In this document: piece after piece, positions 1 through 9,687 of the stretch
Layout of the letters: every line of letters starts with the position of its first letter
Numbering within the stretch: the stretch's first letter is position 1
From: Rhodobacteraceae bacterium HLUCCA08
GTDB taxonomy: Bacteria > Pseudomonadota > Alphaproteobacteria > Rhodobacterales > Rhodobacteraceae
Assembly (NCBI GenBank): GCA_001314655.1
Contig: LJSF01000016.1
Span: 1 to 64,000 of the forward strand
Reading direction: 5' to 3'
Length of the DNA: 64,000 nt
Translations under genes and position numbers: made by a program
The notes under the pieces: generated by a model
Database searches by the model: none
Told to the model about the DNA's origin: nothing
What the model saw: only the letters and a program-made list of their open reading frames with translations

Positions 1-502
<502 letters not shown>

Positions 503-871
503 AAACGCCTTTCGGCGTGTCCTTGACGTTGAACCTCTGCACATCATCCCGACCGGCTAGGTCGGGATAGTCATCTGTTTGCAGATCATAAGATCCGACA
601 AACAGTGAAGCTGACACCTTCATCATCGCCCGAAGGCTAGAAGGCCGATATGCAAACGTTCGATCCATCGAATGAACCAAACCGCCCACATATCTCTTCA
701 GATACTCGCGATTTCAAAGAGCGTAGAGACAAAATCGACTGGATGCGCCCTGACTTTCGGCGCGCCCCGCCTCGAATGCCTCTGATGTTTCTTACGTCTC
801 GTTGGCGTTGGCTTGTGGCCGCTGCCCCGTCTGGCGTCCCGTCTAGCGCCTCAGCGCCGCCGGTGAGGGGG
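503..871 (-). other. rrn leader region
   Basis: This is untranslated leader between the predicted rrn promoter and the 16S 5' end, read on the minus strand. It can form several short hairpins: an inverted repeat CCCGAC/GTCGGG at about 548-566, and ACGCC/GGCGT at about 505-519 next to the mature 16S end. These are typical of rRNA precursor processing and antitermination leaders. No protein gene is supported here. I did not find a clear boxA sequence. Confidence 0.6.
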
Positions 872-900
872 TATTTACGTATTGGGGCCGGGGGCCGCAA
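872..900 (-). promoter_or_regulatory. Candidate rrn operon promoter
   Basis: On the minus strand TTGCGG (900-895) is followed after 17 bases by TAAATA (877-872). An A/T-rich block at about 901-935 lies just upstream and could act as an UP element. The spacing and position, about 360 bases before the 16S 5' end, fit an rRNA promoter. This is pattern-based and the start point is not known. Confidence 0.6.
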
Positions 901-1060
901 GAGGTTTTTTCGCGGAAAATGCATTTTTTGTGACAGAACCCCATTTTCCCGTGTTTTCAGAGGTTTAGTGCCTGAATGCTTCGTTTGACCCTGGGTCGAC
1001 GGCAACTTTGTTGCGCGGCCGTTCAGGGCGGCTACCCCATATCTGGGGTTATCCACTGGC

Positions 1061-1696
1061 TTACCCCCAAGACTGGATGGAATCCTTGGCCGGAGCGGGT
1101 GAATCGGCGGCGACTCGGGGCTTCATGCGCAGCCGAGTCGCCAGCAGCGCCAGAATCGCCACCAGCCACAGGATCGGTTCCAGCTGGAATCCCTTCACCA
1201 GCCACAGGAAGTGCAGCGCCGCCAGGATCGCCGCCGGATAGACCAGCTTGTGCAGCTGCCGCCAGGCCGGCCCCAGCCTGCGCACCGACCAGGAATTCGA
1301 GGTCAGCGCCAGCGGCAACAGCAGCACGAAGGCCGCCATGCCGACCGTCACATAGGGGCGCTTGACGATATCGGCCCAGACCCGGTCCAGGCTTTGCACG
1401 TCGAGCACCGCCCAGACCGCCAGATGCGCCAGCACCAGGAAGAACGTGGTGACCCCGATCGCCCTGCGGAACGTCATCAGGTTCAGCCCGACGAACCGCC
1501 GCAGCGGTGTGACCGCCAGGCCCAGGACCAGCAGCTTCAGCGCCAGGTCGCCATAGGCATGCTCCAGCACTTCCACCGGTTCCGGCCCCAACCGGCCGGC
1601 AACGCCGCGCCAGAACATCCAGCCCGCCCACAGGGTGGCCCCCATATAGATGAGACCCGGCGGCACCCGGCGCAGGGCGGCGTTGACGCGGTCCAT
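1061..1696 (-). CDS. msrQ: Protein-methionine-sulfoxide reductase heme-binding subunit MsrQ
   Basis: This 211-residue integral membrane protein of the YedZ/MsrQ family carries heme b and passes electrons from the respiratory chain to the periplasmic reductase MsrP, which repairs oxidised methionine in envelope proteins. The sequence shows about six hydrophobic segments (roughly residues 13-30, 48-65, 78-100, 112-132, 150-166, 170-186). Conserved histidines occur near residue 46, in the AHLAVW stretch, and in LHKLVY...ALHFLW, which are likely heme ligands. It starts one base after the msrP stop, so the two form an operon. The length is normal for the family. Confidence 0.93.
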   Translation of the reverse strand: MDRVNAALRRVPPGLIYMGATLWAGWMFWRGVAGRLGPEPVEVLEHAYGDLALKLLVLGLAVTPLRRFVGLNLMTFRRAIGVTTFFLVLAHLAVWAVLDVQSLDRVWADIVKRPYVTVGMAAFVLLLPLALTSNSWSVRRLGPAWRQLHKLVYPAAILAALHFLWLVKGFQLEPILWLVAILALLATRLRMKPRVAADSPAPAKDSIQSWG

Positions 1697-1697
1697 C

Positions 1698-2594
1698 CTA
1701 GAAGAACTCCGTCAGGTCCATGCCCTCATAAAGGCCCGCCACCTCAGGGTAGCCGTTGAACATCAGCGTTTCCTGCCGCTGCGCGAACAAGCCGCCACCG
1801 ATCCGCCGCTCGGTCGCCTGGGACCAGCGCGGGTGATCCACGTTCGGGTTCACATTGCTGTAGAAACCGTATTCGCGGGCATTGGCCTTGTTCCAGCTGG
1901 TCGGTGGCTGATCCTCGACCAGCGATATCCGCACGATGCTCTTGATCGACTTGAAGCCGTATTTCCAGGGCACGACCAGCCGCATCGGCGCGCCGTTCTG
2001 GTTCGGGATGTCGCGGCCATAGATGCCGGTGGCCATGATCGTCAGCGGATGCATCGCCTCGTCCAGCCGCAGCCCTTCGACATAGGGAAAGTCCAGAACG
2101 CCGCGCCGCACGCCCGGCATGACCTCGGGGATCACGGCGGTCTCGAAGGCGACATAGCGTGCGCCCTCCTGCACCCCGACACGGTCCAGAAGGTCGGCCA
2201 GTTCGAACCCGTTCCAGGGCACCACCATCGACCAGGCCTCGACACAGCGGAACCGGTAGAGGCGTTCTTCGGTCTCGAGCCCGCCGATCAGCTCGGCCAG
2301 GTCATAGGTGCCGGGGTTGTCGACCAGCCCGTCGACCGTGACCTGCCAGCCCGAGGTATCCATCGCGCCGGCATTGCGGACGGGATCGTCCTTGCCGGTG
2401 CCGAATTCGTAGAAGTTGTTGTAGCTGGTGATATCGTCCCAGCTGTTCGGCTCCAGCGGCTGGGCGCGGCCGGCGGCGGGCAGCCCGGCCAGCCCGGCGG
2501 CACCAAGGCCGGCCAGGATATGCCGGCGGTTCAGCCACAGCCCTTCGGGCGTGACATCGTCATGGGTCAGGTCATTGGTCCAGCGGCGCGCCAT
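1698..2594 (-). CDS. msrP: Protein-methionine-sulfoxide reductase catalytic subunit MsrP
   Basis: This 298-residue periplasmic molybdopterin enzyme reduces methionine sulfoxide in exported proteins, with electrons from MsrQ. The N-terminus has a Tat-type signal ([10 protein letters not shown] followed by a hydrophobic stretch ending PAAGRAQP). The sulfite-oxidase-type molybdopterin domain follows, including [15 protein letters not shown], whose cysteine is the expected Mo ligand. The start chosen at 2594 (MARRWTND) has AAGGAG just upstream and leaves a normal pre-Tat segment; the frame stays open further upstream but without a better ribosome site. It is the first gene of the msrPQ operon. 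Confidence 0.94.
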   Translation of the reverse strand: MARRWTNDLTHDDVTPEGLWLNRRHILAGLGAAGLAGLPAAGRAQPLEPNSWDDITSYNNFYEFGTGKDDPVRNAGAMDTSGWQVTVDGLVDNPGTYDLAELIGGLETEERLYRFRCVEAWSMVVPWNGFELADLLDRVGVQEGARYVAFETAVIPEVMPGVRRGVLDFPYVEGLRLDEAMHPLTIMATGIYGRDIPNQNGAPMRLVVPWKYGFKSIKSIVRISLVEDQPPTSWNKANAREYGFYSNVNPNVDHPRWSQATERRIGGGLFAQRQETLMFNGYPEVAGLYEGMDLTEFF

Positions 2595-2691
2595 GGGTGA
2601 TCTCTCCTTGGGTTCGTGCCACATATATATGTGTCGGTCGCTACGCCTGTCCGGCCAATTCTTTTCACAACGGCGCCAGCCGTTCGAAACA

Positions 2692-4185
2692 TCACGCGGC
2701 CGGAACCTGCGGCGGAAACAGCTTGTCCAGCGGAACCGAGGTGCCGTCGGCCTGGACGATCCGCACATGCCGCCGCCGCATCAGCCGCGGTTCGCTGACG
2801 CCGACCGAATGGGCGATCGTCTCGACCTCTTTCATCACGCTGTTCGCGTAATGCGCCACGCGGTCCTTCTTTTCGGCCACAACCAGCCCCTTCTGCAGCC
2901 GCGGATCATGGGTGGTGATCCCGGTCGGACAGGTGTTGCGGTTGCATTTCAACGCCTGGATGCAGCCCAGGCTGAACATGAACCCCCGCGCCGAGGTGAC
3001 GAAATCCGCCCCGGCACACAGCGCCCAGGCCACATCGCCCGGCGTCACCAGCTTGCCCGAGGCCACGATCCGGATCCGGTCGCGCAGGCCATGGGCGTTG
3101 CGCAGATCGGCCAGCCGCGGCAGCGCCTCGCGGATCGACATGCCGACCAGGTCCATCAGCGGCATCGGGCTGGCCCCGGTGCCGCCCTCGCCGCCGTCGA
3201 TGGTGATGAAGTCCGGCGCGCTTGCCGCCCCTCGCGCGACGATCTTGTCAAAGAACGCGACCCAGACATCCGAGGTGCCCAGCACCATCTTGATCCCCGT
3301 CGGCAAACCGCTGACCTCGCGCACATGGGCGATGAAATCCAGCAGGTCGTCCCAATCGTCGACCTCGGCATGGCGGTTCGGGCTGATCCCGTCCTGGCCC
3401 GGGGTCAAGCCGCGGATCGCGGCGATCTCGGGGCTGATCTTGGCCGCGGGCAGGATCCCGCCCTTGCCGGGCTTGGCGCCCTGGGCCAGCTTGATTTCGA
3501 TCATCCTGACCTGCGGGTTCGCCGCCACCGCGCGCAGCTTGTCGTCGTCCAGCCGGCCGCTCTCGTCGCGCACCCCGAACTTCGCGGTGCCCATCTGGAA
3601 CACGATGTCGCAACCGCCCTCCAGGTGATAGGGCGACAACCCGCCCTCGCCGGTATTCATCCAGATCCCCGCCTGCGCGCATCCCCGGCTCAGCGCCCGC
3701 ACCGCCGGTTTCGAAATCGCGCCATAGGACATGCCCGACAGGTTGAAGATCGACCTGGCCACGAAAGGCGCGCGCGCATGAGGGCCGATCACCATCGGTT
3801 CGGTGCTGGCGAACTGGTCGTCCAGCGGTGGAAAGGCCGCGTTCATGAAGATCGGCGTGCCGGGCACCGCCAGGTTCCGGGTCGACCCGAAGGCGCGGGT
3901 ATTGCCCTCGCCCTTGCCGGCCTCTTCGATCCAGTGCCGCTGCGCCCGGTTGAAGGGCAACTCTTCGCGGTCCATCGCAAAGAAATACTGCCGGAAGAAT
4001 TCGCCCAGCGTGCTGAACCAGCCCCGGAACCGCCCGATCACCGGATAATTGCGGCGGATCGCGTCATGGGTCTGGGTCCGGTCGACCACGAACAGGACGA
4101 CAATCGCCAGCAGCCCCAGGCCCAAAAGGATGATCAGCCCGTAGGACAGGACCTCGAGAACCCGAAGGGTGACATTGGAAAACAT
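2692..4185 (-). CDS. FMN-binding glutamate synthase family protein, membrane-anchored
   Basis: This 497-residue protein has the FMN-binding barrel of the glutamate synthase large subunit (GltB central/FMN domain) but no amidotransferase domain. A hydrophobic segment at about residues 12-34 predicts an N-terminal membrane anchor. The body carries glutamate-synthase signatures such as [37 protein letters not shown] and the cysteine cluster [13 protein letters not shown] near 420-435, suited to an Fe-S centre. Stand-alone proteins of this kind are common in proteobacteria, but their substrate is mostly untested, so glutamate synthesis should not be assumed. It lies about 100 bases upstream of msrP on the same strand. 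Confidence 0.85.
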   Translation of the reverse strand: MFSNVTLRVLEVLSYGLIILLGLGLLAIVVLFVVDRTQTHDAIRRNYPVIGRFRGWFSTLGEFFRQYFFAMDREELPFNRAQRHWIEEAGKGEGNTRAFGSTRNLAVPGTPIFMNAAFPPLDDQFASTEPMVIGPHARAPFVARSIFNLSGMSYGAISKPAVRALSRGCAQAGIWMNTGEGGLSPYHLEGGCDIVFQMGTAKFGVRDESGRLDDDKLRAVAANPQVRMIEIKLAQGAKPGKGGILPAAKISPEIAAIRGLTPGQDGISPNRHAEVDDWDDLLDFIAHVREVSGLPTGIKMVLGTSDVWVAFFDKIVARGAASAPDFITIDGGEGGTGASPMPLMDLVGMSIREALPRLADLRNAHGLRDRIRIVASGKLVTPGDVAWALCAGADFVTSARGFMFSLGCIQALKCNRNTCPTGITTHDPRLQKGLVVAEKKDRVAHYANSVMKEVETIAHSVGVSEPRLMRRRHVRIVQADGTSVPLDKLFPPQVPAA

Positions 4186-4463
4186 GAACCGGCTCCGGTC
4201 GGCGACCTGTCGACGCCAGAGAACGCAATGCCCCGGGCCCGGTCAAGCGCTCTTGCCGCCCCCCGCATCGGGCGCGGATTTGTCGCGCGGGGATCACGAC
4301 GGTTGACACTATCGTGACTGGAAACGCCGAAACAGGGGCGCTTAGCGCGCCACCGCTTCAGGTCAAGTGGCGGTGGCGGAAAACCCCGCTGATCCGATCC
4401 ATCCGCCCCGCGTAATGCCCACCGATGCCATGAACGGCATTCTCAAACTGATGGGAGATCACG

Positions 4464-4943
4464 ATGCTTCGCACTACCTTCCTTGCCGCCACCGCCGCGA
4501 CAGCGCTGAGCACCGCCGCCTTCGCCGCTGGGCATTCCAAGGATATCGTGGACACCGCTGTCGAGGCTGGCAGCTTCACCACCCTGGTCGCCGCGGTCGA
4601 GGCCGCCGGCCTGGTCGACACGCTGAAGGGCGACGGCCCGTTCACGGTCTTCGCCCCGACCGATGACGCCTTCGCCGCCCTGCCCGAAGGCACCGTCGAA
4701 GGTCTGTTGGCCGATCCCGAAGCCCTGGCCGCGATCCTGACCTACCACGTGGTCGCCGGCAAGGTGATGTCGACCGACCTGTCCGACGGCATGATGGCCG
4801 CCACCGTGAACGGTGCCGAGATCACCATCGGCGTGGGCGATGCCGTCACCGTCGATGGCGCCACCGTCACCACCGCCGATATCGAGACGTCCAACGGTGT
4901 GATCCACGTGATCGACGCCGTCATCCTGCCGGACGCGATGTAA
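4464..4943 (+). CDS. Exported fasciclin (FAS1) domain protein
   Basis: This 159-residue protein has a Sec signal peptide (residues 1 to about 22, ending AAFAAG) followed by one fasciclin domain. Typical FAS1 blocks are visible: [42 protein letters not shown] and [15 protein letters not shown]1 domains mediate adhesion or matrix contacts and the protein should be periplasmic or secreted. A terminator follows directly, and a second FAS1 gene starts 78 bases after the stop, so the pair probably arose by duplication. ATG 4464 is preceded by GGGAGATCACG. Confidence 0.92.
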   Translation: MLRTTFLAATAATALSTAAFAAGHSKDIVDTAVEAGSFTTLVAAVEAAGLVDTLKGDGPFTVFAPTDDAFAALPEGTVEGLLADPEALAAILTYHVVAGKVMSTDLSDGMMAATVNGAEITIGVGDAVTVDGATVTTADIETSNGVIHVIDAVILPDAM

Positions 4944-4957
4944 CGACCCAAGCCGAC

Positions 4958-4985
4958 GGGCCGCCCATTCCGGGCGGCCCGTTTT
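4958..4985 (+). terminator. Rho-independent terminator after first fasciclin gene
   Basis: Perfect inverted repeat GGGCCGCCC (4958-4966) / GGGCGGCCC (4972-4980), followed by GTTTT. It lies 15 bases after the stop codon and separates the two fasciclin genes. Confidence 0.8.
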
Positions 4986-5021
4986 CGACAACGACCCTGA
5001 ACAAACCCTGAGGGACATACC

Positions 5022-5504
5022 ATGAAACGCCGCACCTTGCTGACCCTGGCCGCTGCCACTGGCCTGACCGCGATGGCCGCCTGCACCGAGATGTCGATGC
5101 AGCCCGACATCGTGGATATCGCTGCCTCGAACGACCAGTTCTCGACCCTGGTCACTGCCGTCCAGGCTGCCGGGCTGGTCGACACGCTCAAGGGCGACGG
5201 CCCGTTCACCGTCTTCGCCCCGACCGATGCCGCCTTCGCCAAGCTGCCCGCCGGCACGGTCGAGGCGCTGCTGGCCGACCCCGAGGCACTGGCCGCGATC
5301 CTGACCTATCACGTCGTGCCCGGTGCCGTGACCTCGGCTGATCTGGCCGGCCAGCGGCTGTCGGTCGCCACCGTGAACGGCGCCAATGTCCATATCGACG
5401 CCACCGGCGGCGGCGTGATGGTCGAGGATGCAACCGTCACCCAGGCGGATATCGAGGCCTCCAACGGCGTGATCCATGTGATCGACACCGTCCTTCTGCC
5501 CTGA
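5022..5504 (+). CDS. Fasciclin (FAS1) domain lipoprotein
   Basis: This 160-residue paralogue of the preceding protein has a lipoprotein-like leader (MKRRTLLTL...TAMAAC, lipobox cysteine near residue 20) in place of the Sec signal. It is therefore probably anchored to a membrane by acylation. The FAS1 domain matches the neighbour closely: [17 protein letters not shown] is shared, and [16 protein letters not shown] recurs. One notable difference is a short insert rich in glycine near the end ([12 protein letters not shown]). It has its own terminator. Whether the two act together is not shown by the sequence. Confidence 0.92.
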   Translation: MKRRTLLTLAAATGLTAMAACTEMSMQPDIVDIAASNDQFSTLVTAVQAAGLVDTLKGDGPFTVFAPTDAAFAKLPAGTVEALLADPEALAAILTYHVVPGAVTSADLAGQRLSVATVNGANVHIDATGGGVMVEDATVTQADIEASNGVIHVIDTVLLP

Positions 5505-5539
5505 TCCCTCCCCGGGAAGGGGCGCGTCAGCGCCCGACG

Positions 5540-5577
5540 CCCCCGGCCGTTCCTCACCGGCCGGGGGCTTTCGTTTT
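5540..5577 (+). terminator. Rho-independent terminator after second fasciclin gene
   Basis: Inverted repeat CCCCCGGCC (5540-5548) / GGCCGGGGG (5559-5567), followed by CTTTCGTTTT, 36 bases past the stop codon. Confidence 0.8.
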
Positions 5578-5652
5578 GTCCGCCGCGGCGTCAGACTGCC
5601 CGCAATCAGCGCAAGGGACGGACATGACACCCGACAGGCAAGGCACCCCCCG

Positions 5653-6534
5653 ATGAGCGCCGAGCTGATCCTGCTGGGCGTCAAGGGCGGCCCGGCGATC
5701 CGGCCGGGCTCTCATATGCCGACCTCGAACCTGGTGCGGATCGGCGGGCGCACCATCCTGGTGGATGCCGGGCTGGGTGTCAGCCGCGCGGTCTGCGATC
5801 AGGGCGTGCCGCTGACCGGGATCGACCTGATCCTGATCACCCACCTGCATTCGGACCATTACCTGGAACTGGGGCCGCTGCTTCACACCGCCTGGACCGC
5901 GGGCCTGACCCGGCCCGTCCCGGTGATCGGCCCGGCCGGGCTGCGCGATTACTGGCGCGGATTCCTGGCCTCGATGGCCTTCGACATCGACCTGCGCCTC
6001 GCCGACGAGGGCCGCTGCCCGCTGGCGCCGCTGTTCGATTTCGCCGAACTGACCGAGGGCACGGTGCTGGACCAGGACGGACTGACGATCCGCGCGCTGC
6101 GCAATGTTCACCCGCCGATCGCCGACAGCTACGCCCTGCGTTTCGACCATGGGCCGGACAGTATCGTGATCTCGGGCGATACCGCCTACATGCCCGAAAT
6201 GGCCGGTTTCGCCCGCGGCGCCGATATCCTGCTGCACGAGGCGATGCTGGTCGACGGGGTCGAGGCGCTGCTGGCCCGCATGACCAATGGCGACGACCGG
6301 CTGCGCACCCATATCCTGCGCAGCCACACCCCGGCGGCGGATGTGGGCCGGATCGCGGCCGCGGCCGGGGTCGGGCAACTGGCCCTGACCCACATGGTGC
6401 CCGATGGCGATCCGGCCTTCACCGAAGCGCATTGGATCGCCGAGCTGCGCAAACACTGGGCCGGTCCGCTTCATATCGGCCGCGACGGGATGGTTCTGCG
6501 CACTGGCCGGGCCGGGCACATCCGGGCGCCATGA
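5653..6534 (+). CDS. MBL-fold metallo-hydrolase, RNase Z-like
   Basis: This 293-residue metallo-beta-lactamase-fold protein most resembles the RNase Z/arylsulfatase-like branch. The zinc-binding motif HLHSDH sits near residues 64-69. Further ligands are the aspartate in ISGDTAYMPE near residue 177 and histidines in LLHEAML, ILRSHTP and LALTHMVP. No signal peptide is evident, so it should be cytoplasmic. The substrate cannot be read from the sequence: true tRNase Z proteins have an exosite arm that I do not see, so a general hydrolase is the safer name. It stands alone between terminator-separated genes. Confidence 0.85.
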   Translation: MSAELILLGVKGGPAIRPGSHMPTSNLVRIGGRTILVDAGLGVSRAVCDQGVPLTGIDLILITHLHSDHYLELGPLLHTAWTAGLTRPVPVIGPAGLRDYWRGFLASMAFDIDLRLADEGRCPLAPLFDFAELTEGTVLDQDGLTIRALRNVHPPIADSYALRFDHGPDSIVISGDTAYMPEMAGFARGADILLHEAMLVDGVEALLARMTNGDDRLRTHILRSHTPAADVGRIAAAAGVGQLALTHMVPDGDPAFTEAHWIAELRKHWAGPLHIGRDGMVLRTGRAGHIRAP

Positions 6535-6661
6535 TCGCATTCGTGCAAATCCGTCACAGTTTCGGCGGCATCTTGGTCACATAGGAGTCACCCGCCCAAT
6601 TCTCGCCTTATAATTGAACAACGGTCGTCAGTATTCGCGACCGGAAGGCAAAGGCGTCCCG

Positions 6662-6991
6662 ATGCTGTTCAAAGCGTTCAAATCGGCCGAGATCGCACAG
6701 GATCGCAAGTTGACGCGGTTCGATCGCGCGCATTCGCGCGACACCGCGTGGTCCGAACCCGCGGCACCGGCCCCGTTCGGCAATCCCGACCCGAACAAGA
6801 ACCTGACCCGCATCGCCCATCGCCATAACCGCGAGGCCCTGCACGACGCCATCGCCCCGCGTCAGCCGGATCCACTGCCGAACGCCGCGCCGATGCCGAG
6901 CCTGTCGATGCAACTGCATTCCGATGCGCCGATCAGCATCGACATCCTGCGCCGCGCCCTGCCCGGCCGGTTCTCGGACAGCCGAAGCTGA
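6662..6991 (+). CDS. Hypothetical protein
   Basis: I do not recognise this 109-residue protein. It is polar, rich in Pro, Ala, Arg and Asp, with no membrane segment or signal peptide. It begins MLFKAFKSAEIAQD and ends RRALPGRFSDSRS. ATG 6662 is preferred over a TTG at 6614 because a TATAAT box at 6609-6614 overlaps the latter and would make it part of the promoter. I could not find a matching -35. Third-position GC is high as in its neighbours, which supports coding, but the product is uncertain. Confidence 0.5.
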   Translation: MLFKAFKSAEIAQDRKLTRFDRAHSRDTAWSEPAAPAPFGNPDPNKNLTRIAHRHNREALHDAIAPRQPDPLPNAAPMPSLSMQLHSDAPISIDILRRALPGRFSDSRS

Positions 6992-7102
6992 CCCGCCGAA
7001 CCGGGGCGCGCCGCGCGATTTCCGTTGATGCGCGCCACCGAACCGGACCACACTCGGCCCATCCCACCCCGGTCACCGGGACCCTGTGCAACGAGGGACG
7101 CC

Positions 7103-7489
7103 ATGGTGCGATGGATCGCGCTTGCGCTTTGCCTTTCCCTGACCGCCTGCACGGCGCCCGGCGCCCCGCCCGGCGTCCGAAGCACGGCCCCGGCATTCCT
7201 GTTCTGCACGCCCGAAGGCGTCAGTCCGCTTGCCGCGACCCTGACCGGCCGTCCGCTGGAGGACGCCCAGCCCTATGTCGACACCGCCCGGGCGGCAGGT
7301 ATCGTCATCGACCGCCCGCGGATCGATCCCGACGGCACCACGTCGGCGATCCTGATCGAAACGCCCGATCTGTGGAGCATCCGGCACCGCGACGGCCTGA
7401 TCACGAACATCGGATGCATTCCACGCGACCTGTGCACCGGTGCGTTGCGGGATGCCTCCAAGCTTTGCCGTGGATCGCCGATACGCTGA
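7103..7489 (+). CDS. Small lipoprotein of unknown function
   Basis: This 128-residue protein has a lipoprotein signal (MVRWIALALCLSLTAC, lipobox LTAC at about residues 13-16). The mature part of about 110 residues contains cysteines near LFCTPEG, IGCIPRDLC and KLCRG that could pair as disulfides in the periplasm. ATG 7103 is chosen because it gives a compact signal and has GAGGGA eight bases upstream; the frame is open back to 7025. No family is recognised. It is convergent with the class II aldolase gene. Confidence 0.7.
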   Translation: MVRWIALALCLSLTACTAPGAPPGVRSTAPAFLFCTPEGVSPLAATLTGRPLEDAQPYVDTARAAGIVIDRPRIDPDGTTSAILIETPDLWSIRHRDGLITNIGCIPRDLCTGALRDASKLCRGSPIR

Positions 7490-7492
7490 GGC

Positions 7493-7508
7493 CCCCGCGC
7501 AGGCGGGG
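7493..7508. terminator. Hairpin between convergent genes
   Basis: CCCCGC (7493-7498) / GCGGGG (7503-7508) with a four-base loop lies exactly between the ends of the lipoprotein and aldolase genes. There is no T-tract, so intrinsic termination is not certain. Confidence 0.35.
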
Positions 7509-8162
7509 TCAGTTGCGCGATTGAACGCCGTAGCTGGCGAACCCCTTGGCAACGGTGGCGATCTCGGCCTCGGACAGCAGCTGGCCGCCGCCGATCTGCA
7601 GGACGTGCCAGTAGTGATGCGCCAGCGCCTCCAGCTCGAAGGCCAGCCATGTCGCGCGCGTCAGATCGGCCCCCACGGTCAGCATGCCGTGATTGGCCAT
7701 CAGGCAGCCGTTCATGTCGCCCAGCGCCGACAGGATCGCCGCGCTCAGTTCAGCCGTGCCGTAGCAGGCATAGTCGCAACACGGAATCTCCATCCCGCCG
7801 AATGCCGCGATCATGTAGTGGATCGCCGGGATCGGCTTGCGCGCGATGGAAAGGATCGTCGAGAATTCAGCATGGGTATGGACCACCGCGCCGATCTCGG
7901 GCCGGGCGCGCATCAGATCAAGGTGAAAGCGCCATTCGGTCGTCGGTTTCAGCGGCCCCTCCCAGGCGCCGTATTCCCCGTCCAGCGGCATGCGGGCGAT
8001 CATCGCGGGCTCCAGCGCGGCATAGGGAATGGCCGACGGCGTCAAAAGCATCGCGTCGCCGATCCGCGCCGAGACATTGCCCGACGCGCCGCGGTTCAGG
8101 CCGCGGGCGTCAAGCTCCTTGCAACGCGCGACAATTTCGGCGCGCAGGTCGGCCTCGGTCAT
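7509..8162 (-). CDS. Class II aldolase/adducin family protein, probable Ald2/DrdA-type
   Basis: This 217-residue class II aldolase of the fuculose-phosphate aldolase/adducin family has visible zinc ligands in VVHTHAEFS (two histidines near residue 95) and NHGMLTVG near 158, plus GLNRGASGNVSAR for phosphate binding. Because an MtnA-type isomerase gene lies just upstream on the same strand, the likely role is cleavage of 5-deoxy- or 5-methylthio-ribulose 1-phosphate to DHAP and an aldehyde. That is the Ald2/DrdA step of the DHAP shunt known from Rhodospirillum rubrum, Bacillus and some E. coli. This is inference from context; related sequences also act on other sugar phosphates. Confidence 0.82.
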   Translation of the reverse strand: MTEADLRAEIVARCKELDARGLNRGASGNVSARIGDAMLLTPSAIPYAALEPAMIARMPLDGEYGAWEGPLKPTTEWRFHLDLMRARPEIGAVVHTHAEFSTILSIARKPIPAIHYMIAAFGGMEIPCCDYACYGTAELSAAILSALGDMNGCLMANHGMLTVGADLTRATWLAFELEALAHHYWHVLQIGGGQLLSEAEIATVAKGFASYGVQSRN

Positions 8163-8245
8163 GATGGTCCCTTTCCTGATGCGCGTTCGGATCTGCTGTC
8201 GTTGGCCGGGCCGGGCCAGACCGGCGGCACGGCCGTTCGTGCGGC

Positions 8246-8551
8246 GTGACAGGCCTCGAACCGGGCCGCGCGCGGTGCCGCGGCGACCGCTTCGGGCACC
8301 TCCGGCGGACCAAGCCGGGGGGTGACCCGGGGCGCGCCTGCCTTTTCCCGGAGGGTGCGGCGAACCGGGGCGCCGCCGACTGGCTTGTGGCGCTGCTTGA
8401 CCCGAAAGACCGGCTGGGCGTGGCCTGGGGCCGGACGGGCGTCGAGGTCGCCGGACCGATGGACCCGATGCGGGCGGTGATGGCGGGGGGCCATGCGACC
8501 CATCGTGTCACCGACCGCGACACCGCCGAAGCACGGATCGCCGGGGCCTGA
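8246..8551 (+). other. Unexplained stretch, possible gene remnant
   Basis: No complete gene is seen between the aldolase and mtnA genes (8163-8583). A plus-strand open frame of 101 codons has a C-terminal half (from DWLVALLDPKDR through MAGGHATHRV) that looks more protein-like than its N-terminal half. The GGHAT element is faintly reminiscent of the C-terminal region of FAD-dependent glycolate oxidase subunits, but too weakly to name. It has no good ribosome site. It may be a decayed fragment or chance coding in GC-rich DNA. Confidence 0.2.
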
Positions 8552-8560
8552 TCGCGCCGG

Positions 8561-8580
8561 CCTGCCGATGCCCCGGCAGG
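8561..8580 (-). terminator. Hairpin downstream of mtnA
   Basis: CCTGCCG (8561-8567) / CGGCAGG (8574-8580) lies four bases after the mtnA stop on the minus strand. No T-tract follows, so it may stabilise the transcript end rather than terminate. Confidence 0.35.
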
Positions 8581-8583
8581 TCT

Positions 8584-9687
8584 TCATTCCGCCGCCGCGG
8601 CCGCGTGTTCGGGAAACATCGCCGCAAGCCCTTCGGCACTGGCCGGCGCGATGCCGCGTTCGGTGATCAGCCCTGTGACCAGCCGCGCCGGCGTCACGTC
8701 GAAGGCGGGGTTGGCGCCCGGCGTCGCGTCGGGCGAAATCTGCACCTGCCGGACCTGCCCGGTATCGTCGCGGCCCCAGATCCGCGTCACCTCGTCGCCG
8801 CCGCGTTCCTCGATCGGGATCTCCGCCACCCCGTCGCGCACCCGCCAGTCGATGGTCGGCGAGGGCAGCGCGACATAGAAGGGCACGCCGTTGTCCTGGG
8901 CCGCCAGCGCCTTGAGATAGGTGCCGATCTTGTTGCACACATCGCCCTGCGCCGTCGTCCGGTCGGTGCCGACGATGCACAGATCGACCTGGCCGCGCTG
9001 CATCAGGTGCCCGCCGGCATTGTCGACGATCAGGTGATGCGGAATGCCGTGGCTTGCCATTTCCCAGGATGTCAGATGCGCGCCCTGGTTGCGGGGGCGG
9101 GTTTCATCGACCCAGACATGCACGTCGATCCCGCGTTCGACCGCCTGATAGATCGGCGAGGTCGCGGTGCCCCAGTCGACCGTCGCCAGCCAGCCGGCAT
9201 TGCAATGGGTCAGGATGTTCACCGGACCGGATTTCCGCGCCGCGATCGCCTCGATCAGGGCCACGCCGTGTTCGCCGATGCGGCGGTTGATCTCCACGTC
9301 CTCGTCGCAGATCTCGGCCGCGCGGGCATAGGCGGCCTCTGCCCGGTCCGAGGGGGCCAGCGGCGCCAGAAGCCCGCGCATGTCATCCAGTGCCCAGCGC
9401 AGGTTGATCGCCGTGGGGCGCGTGGCGTGCAACACGTCATAGGCATGGGCCAGGGCCGCATCCGACGGGTCGTCGGCCATCTGCAGCGCCATGCCATAGG
9501 CGGCCGTCGCCCCGATCAACGGCGCACCGCGCACCCACATGTCGCGGATCGCCACCGCCGCCTCGTCCATCGTGGTCAGATCGACCACCGGGAAATCATG
9601 CGGCAGGCGGGTCTGGTCGATGATCTGAACATTGCGCCCATCCGAGCCAAGCCAGATGGAGCGGTAGGGAATGCCGTTGACCTTCAT
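8584..9687 (-). CDS. mtnA: S-methyl-5-thioribose-1-phosphate isomerase (MtnA type)
   Basis: This 367-residue protein matches the aldose-ketose isomerase MtnA, which converts 5-methylthioribose 1-phosphate (or 5-deoxyribose 1-phosphate) to the ribulose 1-phosphate. Signatures include [15 protein letters not shown] near the N-terminus, the catalytic cysteine in ILTHCNAG near residue 160, and the catalytic aspartate in [19 protein letters not shown] near residue 240. ATG 9687 is chosen because GGAGG lies eight bases upstream and the protein then begins [12 protein letters not shown], as in relatives. Paired with the aldolase downstream it suggests salvage of S-adenosylmethionine by-products. No MtnK- or MtnP-type partner is in the window. 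Confidence 0.92.
   Translation of the reverse strand: MKVNGIPYRSIWLGSDGRNVQIIDQTRLPHDFPVVDLTTMDEAAVAIRDMWVRGAPLIGATAAYGMALQMADDPSDAALAHAYDVLHATRPTAINLRWALDDMRGLLAPLAPSDRAEAAYARAAEICDEDVEINRRIGEHGVALIEAIAARKSGPVNILTHCNAGWLATVDWGTATSPIYQAVERGIDVHVWVDETRPRNQGAHLTSWEMASHGIPHHLIVDNAGGHLMQRGQVDLCIVGTDRTTAQGDVCNKIGTYLKALAAQDNGVPFYVALPSPTIDWRVRDGVAEIPIEERGGDEVTRIWGRDDTGQVRQVQISPDATPGANPAFDVTPARLVTGLITERGIAPASAEGLAAMFPEHAAAAAE

Noticed and set aside
4303-4308. Perfect TTGACA upstream of the first fasciclin gene
   Set aside because: No -10 hexamer is found at 16-18 bases, and it lies 155 bases before the start codon. I could not support it as a promoter.
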